Below, piece by piece: positions 12,030 through 56,762 of a stretch of 64,000 nt of DNA; the first letter of the stretch is position 1; each line of letters starts with the position of its first letter. The notes below the pieces were generated by a model. It was not told the origin of the DNA. It made no database searches and was given only the letters and a program-made list of their open reading frames with translations. The DNA lies in contig OZ023270.1 of the NCBI GenBank assembly GCA_964006375.1, positions 72,816,082 to 72,880,081 of the forward strand, given 5' to 3'. A program made the translations under genes and the position numbers. Source of the DNA: Tillus elongatus (lineage: Eukaryota; Arthropoda; Insecta; Coleoptera; Cleridae).

Positions 12030-12720
12030 GCAAGTGGATTAGATAAGTTCGTTAGCCAGGAAAATCGGCACAGTTTTTCCTGGAACATTTTTGCGTTTTC
12101 TTTTGGAAAATTCTTATATCTCCTGCAATAACAAAGTTATGGTAACCAAATTTTGTGTACGGATTTACATCATAAAAAATGTACCATAATTTAGATCTGT
12201 AAGTTAAAAGAAGAAAAAAGTTTTAGGCATTTAAAGAACAAAATTTGGTTGCCACTCATGACAAGAGAAATCGCACAAAAACAAAATATTTGTGTGGATA
12301 ACAAAATCTATTGTATATCACAGTCAAAGATTAAGTTTTTTTTGCGCAAAAATGTCAAGAAATGCCAGAAAAATTACTTTGAAAATTTTTTCTCTTAAAA
12401 CATCAAAGTTGCAATTTGAAACGTCGAAATTGACAACTTTTAGGCAAAGAACCTGGAAAGAATACAAGTTATGTAGAGAAAATATCGCAAGAAGTGTGTT
12501 TTACCAACCCTAAGTTTCATTGCAATTTGAAACGTCGAAATTGACAACTTTTAGGCAAAGAATCTGGAAAGAATACAGGTTATGTAGAGAAAATGTCGCA
12601 AGAAGTGTGTTTTACAAACCCTAAGTTTCAGCTTCAACCGTCATTGTTCTTTATTTTACTAAAATATTTCCAGAAAATTCATTCAAAATATAACCTCTCT
12701 TTATTGGCAGTAGTTTTAGT
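12030..12720 (+). repeat. Family X repeat, copy 2, partial, with internal tandem duplication
   Basis: The core motif TTCGTTAGCCAGGAAAATCG begins at about 12048. A segment of about 110 bp containing TTGCAATTTGAAACGTCGAAATT occurs at about 12410 and is repeated in tandem at about 12520. Both match family X sequence at 52285-52460. The terminal TCCAGAC end is missing. Confidence 0.7.
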
Positions 12721-12827
12721 TATAGAGTGAAGAAAAAATTATACTCCGTTTTAAGCACATGGAGGCGTGTGCGATTTGGCATAGTTAAAGTTCACATGGA
12801 GAAGGAGTGCAGAAAGATAAAAAGTGT

Positions 12828-14563
12828 AGAATATGTTTTTTTCCCTCAGGGCTCGTCCGCTGCCTTGCCACCCCGATAGCACTGCAACCTTTGGTTGATT
12901 GTGCATGCCCTTAGTCTTTTTTTTTCTCAGGGTTTGACCGCGGCCTTGCCGCCCCGATAGCACTGCAACCTTTGTGCCCTTAGTCTTACTCTACCCATTC
13001 CAAAATCACTGTGCCTTGAACTAGTCTGCAGTAGTCTGTAGGGTGAAGTTTTATATTGCTCTGTCTCCGGTCTAGACTGACCATAGATCAGTTGTCTTTT
13101 GCGCTCCAGAGCTTTACATTCCGCACAAGATGTGCTGGGCTGATTCTTCCCCCTCGCCGCAGAGTCTGCATGCGAGGTCCCTCTCGAACCGCCCCATTTT
13201 ATGCAGGTGTTTCTTGACAGCCATGTGTCCCGTCAAGAGACCTGTTACGTTTCTGAGCTGTCCTCTGCTAAGATTTAGCAGCTCCACAGCTCTCGTTGAA
13301 CTGGGTTCGTCAATTACTGACTTCCCATGTCTTAGCCCTGGACAGTCTGCCCAGTACACCTTGTGTTAGTTTCTGACCCAGGACTTAATGGCTCCCCTGG
13401 CAGTGCACTTTGTTACGTCCAGAGCCGGTTCTGGTCCCATAAATGGTTCTGCTGACCCTCTCTTCGCGAGACTGTCAGCTTCTTCATTGTCTTTGACCCC
13501 CGAGTTACCCGGCACCCAGATGAGGGTGACCTCATTCTGCCCAGCAAGGTCGCTCGTCTCGTCTCGGCACTCACTCACCAGCCAGGAATTTACCCGTGGG
13601 CTACTTAGGGCCTTAAAGGCTGCCTGGCTGTCTGTGGCTATGAGGATCCGCTTGTTAGTGTAGCCCCTCCTCTTGTTCTCCCGCACACAGTGCAGGATGG
13701 TGTACATTTCGGTCTGAAAGACCGTTGCGTGGGCTCCGAGGGAAATATGACTTACCCTCGGTCCTTCTGAATAAACACCCGTCCCACGCTCCCCGCCGGA
13801 ACCGTTCGTGAACCAGTACAACGTGTCCCGTGATATGCCCGGCGTCTCCTCCCGCCATGCCTCGCGGTCGGGGATTTCCACTGTAAAGTTGTTTTCCCTG
13901 CAGATTCGCGGGCTTGCAAAGTCTGACCTTATTTCAAGCATGGGCGCCTTCACGATCTCCTGAATTTTGCAGTGGCCCCTGAAGCCTGGGTTGATCCTCA
14001 GTCTACCATTGCAGGCTAGTATGTATAGTCCTAGCCTGGTCTTACACATAACAACTAAGTGTAGGGGAAGCAGATCGAGCAACACCTCCATGGCGGCTGT
14101 TGGGGTTGAAGATATGGCGCTTGTGATGCCTAGGCAAGCCATCTTTTGGATCTTGCCTAGTTTTTGTTTGGCACTGGATTGTGTCACCTTAGGCCACCAG
14201 ACCAGTGCCGCGTATGTTAACGATGGTCTGACCACCCTTGTGTACAGCCAGTGGGCCATACTAGGTCTTAGTCCCCACGTTTTTCCATATAGCCGCCTAG
14301 TGACAGCTAAGGTCATGACTGCCTTACACAGTATTTTCATTACCATTCCAGGTTAGCTTAGAGTCCAATACGACCCCAAGATATTTTACCTCCCTGGCCA
14401 TTGGAATGCTCCTACCGTATAGAGTAAGAGTTCTGTGGCTCTCGAACTTCCTCCTCCTCGTAAACGACATGACGGTTGCATTCTCGGGGCTCACCCCAAG
14501 CCCTTGACCAACCGTCCACCCTTCCACCACTTTCAGTGCTGTCTGCATGCGCATAGAGTATGT
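12828..14563 (-). mobile_element. LINE-A copy, 5' truncated, near-perfect target duplication
   Basis: The body is 12837-14554 on the minus strand. It is flanked by AGAATATGT at 12828-12836 and AGAGTATGT at 14555-14563 (8 of 9 match). The 3' end is duplicated: one 3'-UTR tail with seven T (A7 on the element strand) occupies 12837-12916. A second tail with nine T starts at 12917. Both contain the GC-rich LINE-A 3' block. Length and flanks fit target-primed insertion with 5' truncation. Confidence 0.88.
13114..14554 (-). pseudogene. LINE-A ORF2 C-terminal half: RT thumb, RNase H, zinc tail
   Basis: Three minus-strand frames (14554-14324, 14346-13366, 13359-13114) give the end of an I/R1-group LINE protein. 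The first covers the end of the RT (ENATVMSFTRRRK, then REVKYLGVVLDSKLTW). The second covers the thumb/connection and an RNase H domain: FTNGSGG (Asp replaced by Asn in the first RNase H motif), TEMYTIL, ATDSQAAF and WVPGNSGVKDNEEAD. The third encodes the zinc-binding tail ending CRLCGEGEESAQHILC. Frame changes near 14330 and 13362 make it non-functional. It is the longest LINE-A copy in the window. Confidence 0.85.
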
Positions 14564-14805
14564 GTTACAAATATATCAAACAATGCTTGGTTTTAATCAG
14601 ATAGTCGGATTCCCCCGCTCTGAGCTGACCGTTAATTAATACGTCAAATGTCAAACACATAAAACTCTGTGGTCAAATAGTCGCACTAAGATTTTAGAGG
14701 TATACTCTATGACAAGAATATCAATCACATTCAAACTTAAAAATTTAATGAATTACGGTCGAATTTCACACAGGTCCACTAGTATGGTTTACTGCTCTAT
14801 AATTT
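14564..14805. other. AT-rich spacer, nothing recognised
   Basis: About 240 bp between a LINE-A copy and a family X copy. No open frame or repeat recognised. Confidence 0.5.
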
Positions 14806-15778
14806 TTAGCGAATTTTCATGGTAAAAATTTTCTTATGAAGAGACAGCGACTTTTGGATTTTGCAAAGATTTCTTCAAATGAGCGCGAACTAGGACCCCT
14901 AGAACCCATATGCAGTGTTAGTCTCAGTTTTTATCTGTTTACATATATACAGGGTGACGCATTTCTACAGTGAAGCTCAATATTGCCGCTACTAGAAAAA
15001 ATTTTATGGGGTGTCTTAACTATAAGCTGCATCTTATAAAATTATTTTGATAATCACAGGATGGCCCATAAGTCATTGGTGATACAAATTTTCTTTCTTT
15101 TTTTTTAAATCGAACACCTCTTAATTGCATTTTCCATCGAATTATAATGCATGTTTGTAAAAAAAACGGATAGCGTTCATTGTTTTCGAGTTATTTCAAT
15201 TGTTTCACATTTTTTGGCACATGTCAAAAATTGTGATGAGGCGTTTTTACCAATATATAGCAGAGTCCCATGAGGATGATGCATTCAGAGAGGTTTTTGT
15301 TTATATTATTCGTGAAAAAATTTGAGGTCTCATATACAATTTTTGTGTGTTTCCAATCATTGTTTGTAAAGTTTTTGTGAAATTTTGGTAATAATAAATG
15401 TTTAATAAGTTATTGTAAGCAAAATTTTTGCGGATTTTCGTGAAAAAATTGCAAATTTTCATGTATATCTTTTTTGGAAGTTTCCTCGTAAAGCTTTTTT
15501 AAATAATTATATCTTGGCAAGTGGGTAAATAGCTTGAAAAGGTTCGTTGGCCAGGAAAATCGGACCAGTTTTTGCGGGAACATTTTAATTTAATTTTTGG
15601 AAAATTTGTGTACTTTTTTGAACAATAAAGTTATTGCGATGAAACATGGTACATTGTTTCTACTATATGGGGGTTATACCAAATTTCATGCCTGCTTTCA
15701 TTAAACAAAAAAACATATTTGCTATTAAAAACATTTTTATGAGAATCCACTACCATAGTGCATTTGCTGCGTCCAGAC
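14806..15778 (+). repeat. Family X repeat, copy 3, with nested element
   Basis: The left end (TTTAGCGAATTTTC) is at 14806. The shared CTAGGACCCCTAGAACCCATA stretch lies near 14890 and the right end, CTGCGTCCAGAC, at about 15778. The core near 15540 has CGTTGGCCAGGAAAATCG. Between about 14943 and 15250 unrelated sequence starting ATACAGGGTGACGC is inserted. Such CAGGGTG starts are common at termini of insect mariner-type MITEs, but only one end was recognised. A T-rich direct repeat flanks the copy. Confidence 0.65.
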
Positions 15779-16223
15779 TTTTTTTATTATTATCATCTGT
15801 ATGCTATTTAAATGAAAAACCAATTTAGCCAAACCGTTTGAAATGAAAAATTCAGCAAGCATCTATTGTTATAAAAGTATGGAAAATTTACACCTTGCGT
15901 AAGTTAATCCTGTTTTTCTGGCAAACCGTGAGATCTATTAAAATCACAAAGGGTAGAAAAAGTTTTACAATTAGATTGTGCATAAAACAGTATTGCAATT
16001 TTAAAATCAAGCCAGTGAACAAAAAGAACATGTTCAATTTGCGAATGCTTTCTCCACCAACTCCCCTCACCAGAGCTGTCATCAGGAAATACTTCAATTA
16101 TTTTACTTTACTGTTGACATCTTTATTAAAATATTAAATGATTATAGAAGCTTACTATTGCCAAATAGGAAAGATATGATTCAACAAGTAAAGTCCGAAT
16201 TTAATTTTTTTCTCATTTTACAG
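15779..16223. other. Intron of WNK upstream of the first visible exon
   Basis: No coding region is supported; short overlapping frames at 15888-16137 look like chance. It ends in a pyrimidine-rich tract and CAG at 16221-16223, the 3' splice site of the first visible WNK exon. Confidence 0.55.
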
Positions 16224-49797
<33,574 letters not shown>

Positions 49798-50143
49798 GTG
49801 AGATAATTGTTTTTCAGTTATTATACTTTTTTCTCCAATATTCTTGATTCACGATCTCACAGTACATTTATACCGGTCACAAGTTCTACAGTTAATAATA
49901 TAAAATTAGATAGGATTTTGAAGTTAACTTGAGTTATATCAGTGTCCAATACTTCATTTTCGCTTGAAGTTATCTTATAATCTAGTATGCTTGGCCCTGT
50001 CTCGCCTATGACTGACAGGTAACTCATCATTTAAGATGCCACCATGGAAAGAATCACCTCTATTGATAAGTTTTAACAGCAACATTTCACTTGTACCTGC
50101 CTCCTCCTTTGGCAGAATCTGCCGATTCCAACAGGAATATATA

Positions 50144-50227
<84 letters not shown>
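49798..50227. other. WNK intron start with (TA)n at 50147-50227
   Basis: No gene seen before the gypsy insertion. The (TA)n array of 81 bases is the insertion site of the LTR retrotransposon. Confidence 0.8.
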
Positions 50228-50229
<2 letters not shown>

Positions 50230-51734
50230 CTATGGTATTCTACTTTACTTTATGGGTAGCATATACCTGCAAAAATTTATTATAGAGCTGAGAACATACG
50301 TCCTAATCATCAGGTTGGGTTCCTTATAATTACAGCTAGCTTCTACTAATTAAAATTCACTACTATGTGTTATTTAAATTCATTTATTGATTTTCACTTG
50401 ATCAAAATTACTATCGCTTTGCACAGATGGCTATATAACAATTTTGCTGATTAAATATCAACCAAAAACAATACTTCCGTTAATTACAATCTGTTATACA
50501 TTCCATTTAATTTATTACACAAATTTTACGGTGTCTATTTGACACACATTAAACACAAACAGAAACGTTTAAAGCATTCAATACATAAACATAAATTGAA
50601 AAATCCTATTAAAACATTTAACTGTGCCGATATGACACTTGTTAAATACAAAGAGATATTTTAAAACATTCTTTACATAAATATAACTTGAAAAATCCTA
50701 TTAAAAAAACATTCTGGTAACATTATAACTAATTACACAATTAATTAAACATGGATACTACATAATCAATATACATCGATAATTCTACAGAACGGTCTCT
50801 TTCCGTTTATTTCAAACAAAATTTTTTTCTTTGAAATTTATTAGCACAAAAATATTTGATTGTCGTTGTAAAAATGGTGAAATTCCACCCGCACTGGTCA
50901 ATTTAAGAAAAGGTAACACTTACTGACATATTTTCCATTGGATTATTTATTGTTCTTCCATTAATACGGACCTTGATTAATTATTATTATCTTTCTCATT
51001 TGTCCATGCCATTGATTATTAACGGATTTACTTCGTTAACATATTGATATATTTATTCCATAGTCGTAGCACTCTGGAGGTGTTTTATACCCTCACTTCG
51101 ATGCACTCTGGAATCTTAGTTATGACGATGATCACCTGCTCTGGTAAAGTGATACCGATGATTTCACTGGATGGAAAAGACAAGACAATCCCGGACTCTC
51201 TCGGACCGTTGCTTTTATTAACTCTCCTACAGGTGAAAAAACGCTATTGTTCGTCACACACCTGTGTTTAAGTTTTCCGTCAAACCTTTAACGTCTTTTT
51301 TTCGTTTTTTTCTGACGCGCACATCACCTTAATATTCTACAAACCTTTGTTTTTTATAAATGACCTCCGCTCTTTTAATATGGTGAGTCTTTAGCTAGCT
51401 TGGTCATATATATTTTTTTATACAATAAAATCAACAGAACTACACAATTATATTATCTACAATCTCATTCTCCCTACAAAACTGAAGCATTGTTCTTGGT
51501 TTCTTTGTGGATATTTCTAGAATATATAATTTTTTTATTACTCGAATGTAACTTAACATCGAGGGTTGCTACATGGGTCACTGACATTCATGTCGGGCGT
51601 TGACATCTCCTGCCAAAACTCTTTCATTGCTACATTAGGGTGTATACACTTATTTTATATATACTAGTATGCATAAATTTCCCGTTTTCCTATTAAAATT
51701 TCGTAATATTTCCTATCATTTGCTATCTATAGCA
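50228..51734 (-). repeat. 3' LTR of the gypsy element (left on this strand)
   Basis: 1507 bp, from TGCTATGG to CTATAGCA, with inverted TGCTAT/ATAGCA ends. It differs from the other LTR at 50864, 51108 and 51139 (one base each) and by one T in a T-run near 51413. A 75-codon frame in both LTRs (51044-51271) has no recognised family. Confidence 0.97.
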
Positions 51735-51748
51735 ATTCCCCCTTTCTA
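51735..51748 (-). promoter_or_regulatory. Polypurine tract of the gypsy element
   Basis: On the minus strand AGAAAGGGGGAAT lies directly inside the 3' LTR, the place where plus-strand DNA synthesis is primed. The same AGAAAGGGGG occurs at 55090-55099 and 60519-60528. Confidence 0.85.
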
Positions 51749-51896
51749 AAAGTGAGTCTGGATACTGTTTGCTAGTCAGATCATCTTTATTCATTGACTA
51801 AAATATTTTGTTCAAAATCGCCTTTTTTGACATTCCAAAATTTTATTTTATTCTAAATCGACTTTTATGACATTTCAATCATTACAACCCTTTATT

Positions 51897-51938
51897 AGCG
51901 AATTTTTTTTAAAAAATTCGCTTATGGGGAGATCTGTG

Positions 51939-51983
<45 letters not shown>

Positions 51984-54219
51984 ACCGATAACTCAAAAAA
52001 TAATGAACCGATCTTGATAAAATTTGCAGAGTACCTTCCTTTTGCAAGTGGCTTGGATAAGTTCGTTAGCCAGGAAAATCGGACCAGGTTTTCCCGGAAA
52101 ATTTTGTATTTTCTTTATAAAAAAATTCATATCTCCGGAAATAACAAAGTAAGGGCAACCAAATTTGGTACGCGTATTTGTATTATAAAGAGTGAACTCT
52201 GTACCAAAATTTAGGTCCCTAGCTGTAAAGACAAAGAAGTTATGGGCAGTTAAAGTAACAAATTTTGGAGTTTTCCGCAAAACGTCAAACTCGCAATTTT
52301 AAACGTCAAAATTGGCAATGTTTAAGCAAAGAATGTGAAACAAATACTGTTTGTGAAAAGAAAATGTTGCAAGAAAAATGTTCTGCAAACCATTAAGTTT
52401 CAGATTCAACCGTCATTGCCCTTCATTTTACTAAAATGTTTACAGAATATCCATTTCAAATAGACCCTTTCTCTGATGCTTTAGCTGTCAGTTTAGTTAA
52501 GTTTGGTGGCTTTTCGGATATTTATTTGTAGGGTTAGTGAAGTTTATGGTTTTTAGCTAATTATCGTAGAACAAATTTATTAATGCATTTTTGCATTTTT
52601 GCATTTTTTATCGAAATATGATGCGTTTATAAGAAAAAAATCTGGACGCAGTAAGTGCGTTTTGGTAGCGAATTTTCGGTAAATTTGCAGTTTAGTTCTC
52701 GAACGCTTTTCCAAATACTGTTTTAAGAAACCTGCCTACGCGCCCCCCCCCCTGGATCCATAAACCCCAAAAAAAAATCTTGTTCACACTCCCCAAGGAA
52801 GTCACGGGACCAGGGGTGAGTAGGGGTGCATAATTATTTTTTTTAGCTAAATTTCATAGAACAAATTCGTTAATGCATTTTTGCATTTTTTGTCGAAATA
52901 TGATGCGTTTGTAAGAAAAAAATCTGGACGCAGTAAGTGCGTTTTGGTAGCAAATTTTCGGTAAATTTACAGTTTAGCTTCCGAACGCTTTTCAAAAAAC
53001 TGTTTTCAGAAACCTGCCTAGGCCCCCACCCCCCTGGATCCTCAAACCCCAAGGAAAATTTCTTGTTCACACTCCCCAAGGAAGTTACGGGACCAGGGGT
53101 GAGTAGGGGTGCATAATTTTTTTTTAGCTAAATTTCATAGAACAAATTCGTTAATGCATTTTTGCATTTTTTGTCGAAATATGATGCGTTTGTAAGAAAA
53201 AAATCTGGACGCAGTAAGTGCGTTTTGGTAGCAAATTTTCGGTAAATTTGCAGTTTAGCTCCCGAACGCTTTTCAAAAAAATGTTTTCAGAAACCTGCCT
53301 AGGGCCCCTCTGAATCCACAAACCACAAGAAAAATTTCTTGTTCACACCCCCCAAGGAAGTTACGGGACCAGGAGTGAGTAGGGGTGCATAATTATTATT
53401 TTTTTAGCTAAATTTCATAGAAAAAATTCGTTAATGCTTTTTTGCATTTTTTGTCGAAATATGATGCGTTTGTAAGAAAAAATCTGGACGCAGTAAGTGC
53501 GTTTTGGTAGCAAATTTTCGGTAAATTTGCAGTTTAGCTCCCGAACGTTTTTCAAAAAACTGTTTTCAGAAACCTGCCTAGGCCCCCACCCCCCTGGATC
53601 CTCAAACCCCAAGGAAAATTTCTTGTTCACACTCCCCAAGGAAGTCATGGGACCAGGAGTAAGTAGGGGTGGATAATTTTTGTTTAACTAATTTTCGTAG
53701 AACAAATTCGTTAATGCATTTTTGCATTTTTTATCGAAATATGATGCGTTTGTAAGAAAAAAACTGGACGTAGTAAGTGCGTTTTGGTAGCGAATTTTCG
53801 GTAAATTTGCAGTTTAGCTCCCGAACGTTTTTCAAAAAACTGTTTTCAGAAATCTGCCAACAGTTAAGTTTATTTTCGGAAAATTTTTGTATATTTTCAA
53901 ACCATAAGTAATTTTGTTAAAATATAGTACATTGTTTCTACTACATAGGCTATACCGGTAATCAGATTGATGCCTGCTCACATTTGCTACTAAAAACATT
54001 TTTATGGAAATTCACTTCCATAACAGATTTGCTGCATCTAGACTTTTGAAAAATGTTTATATATTTTGAAACAATAAATTTATTTCAATCAAATATGGTA
54101 CATTGTTTCTACTATATAGGCAACCAAGTTTGATGCCTGCTTTCATCAAAGAAAGACATTTGCTATTAAAAATATTTTAAAGAAAATTCGCTACCATAAC
54201 GCACTTGCTGCGTCCAGAG
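51897..54219 (+). repeat. Family X element nested in the gypsy noncoding tail, copy 4
   Basis: It starts with the hairpin AGCGAATTTTTTTT ... AAATTCGCT, then GGGGAGA, a (TA)n tract (51940-51980), and the core TTCGTTAGCCAGGAAAATCG at about 52062. It contains the 280-bp tandem array at 52552-53870. The right-end segment is present twice (about 53880-54052 and 54053-54219), finishing GCTGCGTCCAGA. Flanking TTTATT occurs on both sides. The flanking gypsy sequence has degenerate repeats of about 60 bp (TATGACATTTCAAT type) that the insertion splits. Confidence 0.75.
52552..53870. repeat. About 280-bp tandem array, five units
   Basis: The motif AAATATGATGCG recurs at 52614, 52896, 53177, 53457 and 53737 (spacing 282, 281, 280, 280). 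Each unit contains GGACGCAGTAAGTGCG and GGTAGCGAATTTTC, the reverse complement of the family X right end, then a C-rich stretch near AGGCCCCCACCCCCC in several units. Antisense frames of 69 and 77 codons (53079-52870, 53648-53415) recur because the units repeat. Confidence 0.93.
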
Positions 54220-55335
54220 ATTTTTTATTTAAAATTGCCTTTCATGACATTCTAATATTAAAACTCTTAAATTTAATTCATAATCGACTTGTATGACACT
54301 TTAATAATTAAAACATTTTATTTTATTCAACACCGCTTTTTATGGCTCACCAATTGGTTTTATATATTTCTCTCTTTTGGCAAATCAATTGATTGTTCTA
54401 TATGATCTAAATTTATGCCATCCCCTGGTTATTTCGACTTATTTAACGTTCCCTCAGATTTCATTTCAATAAATGACAGTTATTGGTATTTTTATTTGTC
54501 ATATTTGTATGGGGTATCTTTCCTTTCAATCTTATTTCATTATGCTAAATTATCATATCTTTATACTACCATGGAATAGGACTATGTAATACTTCTTTTA
54601 TTTATCAGCTTCTAATAATTTATCTTTTCTACATAACATATACGGTCTCCCTACTTCTGACTTTTCACATACCCCCTATACATATTTCACTATTACTTGC
54701 ATCATATTATATTTTCATTATTCATTCTATATACTTTCAATATTCTTTTGAATATTTTATTCACATATATACTTCAATAATTCGGGACCGACCTCTTTGG
54801 GATCGCCCATATACTATACTTCATTTTAAATGACCGATATCTTTGTATCGTTAATCATTTTACTTCACCTTTTTCATATTTCAATCTTATCGCTACACCA
54901 TCTATACAAATTCTTTCCTATCAATCCGACCCTTATATATTCTATCTTTTTGCTAATTATAATTATTTCTCGGTACTTAACCGGTTTCTGTCTTTTAGAC
55001 CTTTTACATATTTTTCTCGTCTACTGATTCCATGTTTCCTATTACTCAATAATAATACTAATAATTTTCTATTTTATTTTAACTTATTTCCCCCTTTCTA
55101 CCGTTGAATTATGATTATATTAATTGACTTATCCAATAACTGCATCTAATTCGAGCATTGCTCCTTATTTATTATCATTTAAATTTTCTTATGAAATTTC
55201 GCTTTTCTGATTCGTATTTCTTTGGGTCATTATTTAAATGCCTACTTGTTTTATTTTCTATACTCAGGGTATAAATTCTTCGGGTTATTTAAATGCCTAC
55301 TTGTTATATTTTCTGTACTCAGGGTATAAATTTAG
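54220..55335. other. Gypsy 3' noncoding region
   Basis: T-rich on this strand, without open frames of recognised family. Degenerate TATGACA[CT]TTTAAT repeats lie near 54290-54345. A second polypurine-like motif is at 55090-55099, about 235 bp after the pol stop. Confidence 0.7.
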
Positions 55336-56049
55336 CTAGAGGTACTTATACACGTGTTCTATATTAAAAATGCCCCTTATCTTATCATTACCTATTTCTT
55401 TTAATTCGTAACTGTTTTGTGGCAACTCATTATTTACAATATATGGGCCTTCATTTCTAAATAAAAGTTTGGGACATATGTCCTTTCCCCCTTCTACTTT
55501 TTTAAATGATTTCAGGACTACTAAATCTCCCTTTTTAAATCTCACCCTTTTTCTAATTCTATGTTGTTCTCTTCTTTTATATTTTTCTGCTTTTCGTCGG
55601 ATTTTTCTTCTCAGATCTTCTTTAATTTGATCATATGCATGTTTTTCTTCAGTTATCCATTTTCGAGGTGGTCTTGTTCCTTTTAGGATGAATACTGGGC
55701 ATTGCTCGGTATTCGTATTGGGATTATTGTTTAGGTAATCCTCTATTTTTGTTAATTGATCTACCCAATTTCGGTGATCATCTTTACATAATAGTCTTAG
55801 AAACTTAATGACTTCGGCAATGTATCTTTCCGATGGATTTGCTGCTGGATGTCGGATGCTGGTAAAATTCAATTTTATTTGCTTTTGTCTGGCGTACTTT
55901 AGAAAATTCTCACTCCGGAAGTAAGTCGCATTGTCCAATATGCATTCTTTAAATTTCCCTACTTCTTCTACATATTTATCTAATGATTTCATTGTTTCCT
56001 TGGCATTAGTTTTCTTGCATGGGTATAATTTTACAAATTTAGAGAACAC
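55336..56049 (-). pseudogene. Gypsy integrase, catalytic core and C-terminus
   Basis: 237 residues on the minus strand, the C-terminal part of pol. Begins VFSKFVKLYPCKK just after the first integrase Asp. The second Asp lies in ILDNATYFRSENF and the Glu in NPSERYIAEV, spaced as in DD35E integrases. A basic C-terminal domain with RIRKRVRFKKGDLVVLK follows. Integrase joins the cDNA to host DNA. A frame change at about 56050-56072 separates it from the upstream part, so the enzyme cannot be made intact from this copy. Confidence 0.92.
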
Positions 56050-56060
56050 ATCTACTACTA

Positions 56061-56762
56061 CTAATATATGTTATACCCGTGTTTTCCTTTTAGTAGATTG
56101 CTCAAAAAATCTATGGCTATTATTTCCAAGGTCTCGTTGGCCACGATGCTTTTTACGGTATTTTTATTAACTATATTTTTGTTTTTTAATAGCTGACACT
56201 CATGGCATTCCCTGGTTATTTTTTTCGCTACTTTCGTATCTGATTTACTAATAAAATTTTCCCTGAAAAGCAACCATAGTTTCCTTGATCCTATATGCCC
56301 GTGTTCTATATGTAAATTTGCTAAAATTTTTGCTGCCAATTCATTAGTTATGCAGTACAGCTCATATTCATTTATTTTCTTTATTATAATTTCATTTTCG
56401 ACCCAAGTTCCTCTTTTTTCTCTGGATGTAAGTTTTATTTGATCTGATATGATCTCTTGTCGTGAAAATTCTCCACTGCTTTCCCTCAATACATTTACCC
56501 CTATTTTGATTTTCCTCGTATCTTTTCCTTTACCTTCTTCTCTAGTAAGTGCATCGGCTACTACATTTAATTTCCCTGGAATATGTTTAATTTCATAATC
56601 ATATTCCTGTAATAATATCGCCCATCTATGTACCCTTTGATTCGCAAATTTATTATCTAATATTGAGGTGAGAGCTGAGTGATCAGTTTCAATAAGAAAT
56701 TTGCCCCCTAGTAAATAGAAACGTAGCTTTTTAATACAAAATATTATGGAGGCCAGCTCCAT
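56061..56762 (-). pseudogene. Gypsy RNase H (rest) and integrase N-terminus
   Basis: 233 residues in the same frame as the RT segment but separated from it by a TAA at 56763-56765. RNase H motifs: ELASIIFCIKKLRFYLLG-type helix, IETDHSALTSIL (Asp), and WAILLQEYDYEIKHIPGKLN with NVVADALTRE (final Asp). The integrase HHCC follows: HIEHGH (H-x3-H type spacing) and CHECQLLKN. AIDFLSNLLKGKHG carries the first catalytic Asp of integrase. It ends prematurely by a frameshift. Confidence 0.92.

Noticed and set aside
13388..14356. Plus-strand frames at 13388-13663 and 13967-14356
   Set aside because: They are shadows of the LINE-A coding strand.
51044..51271. A 75-codon frame present in both gypsy LTRs
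   Set aside because: It is duplicated only because the LTRs are; no family resemblance and no evidence of translation.
52870..53648. Two similar 69-77-codon antisense frames that looked like a conserved small protein
   Set aside because: Their similarity is explained by the 280-bp tandem units; other units have stops and there is no start or promoter context.
51735..55335. An env gene between pol and the 3' LTR of the gypsy element
   Set aside because: No long frame with signal peptide or membrane segments exists there; the region is noncoding repeats and a nested element.
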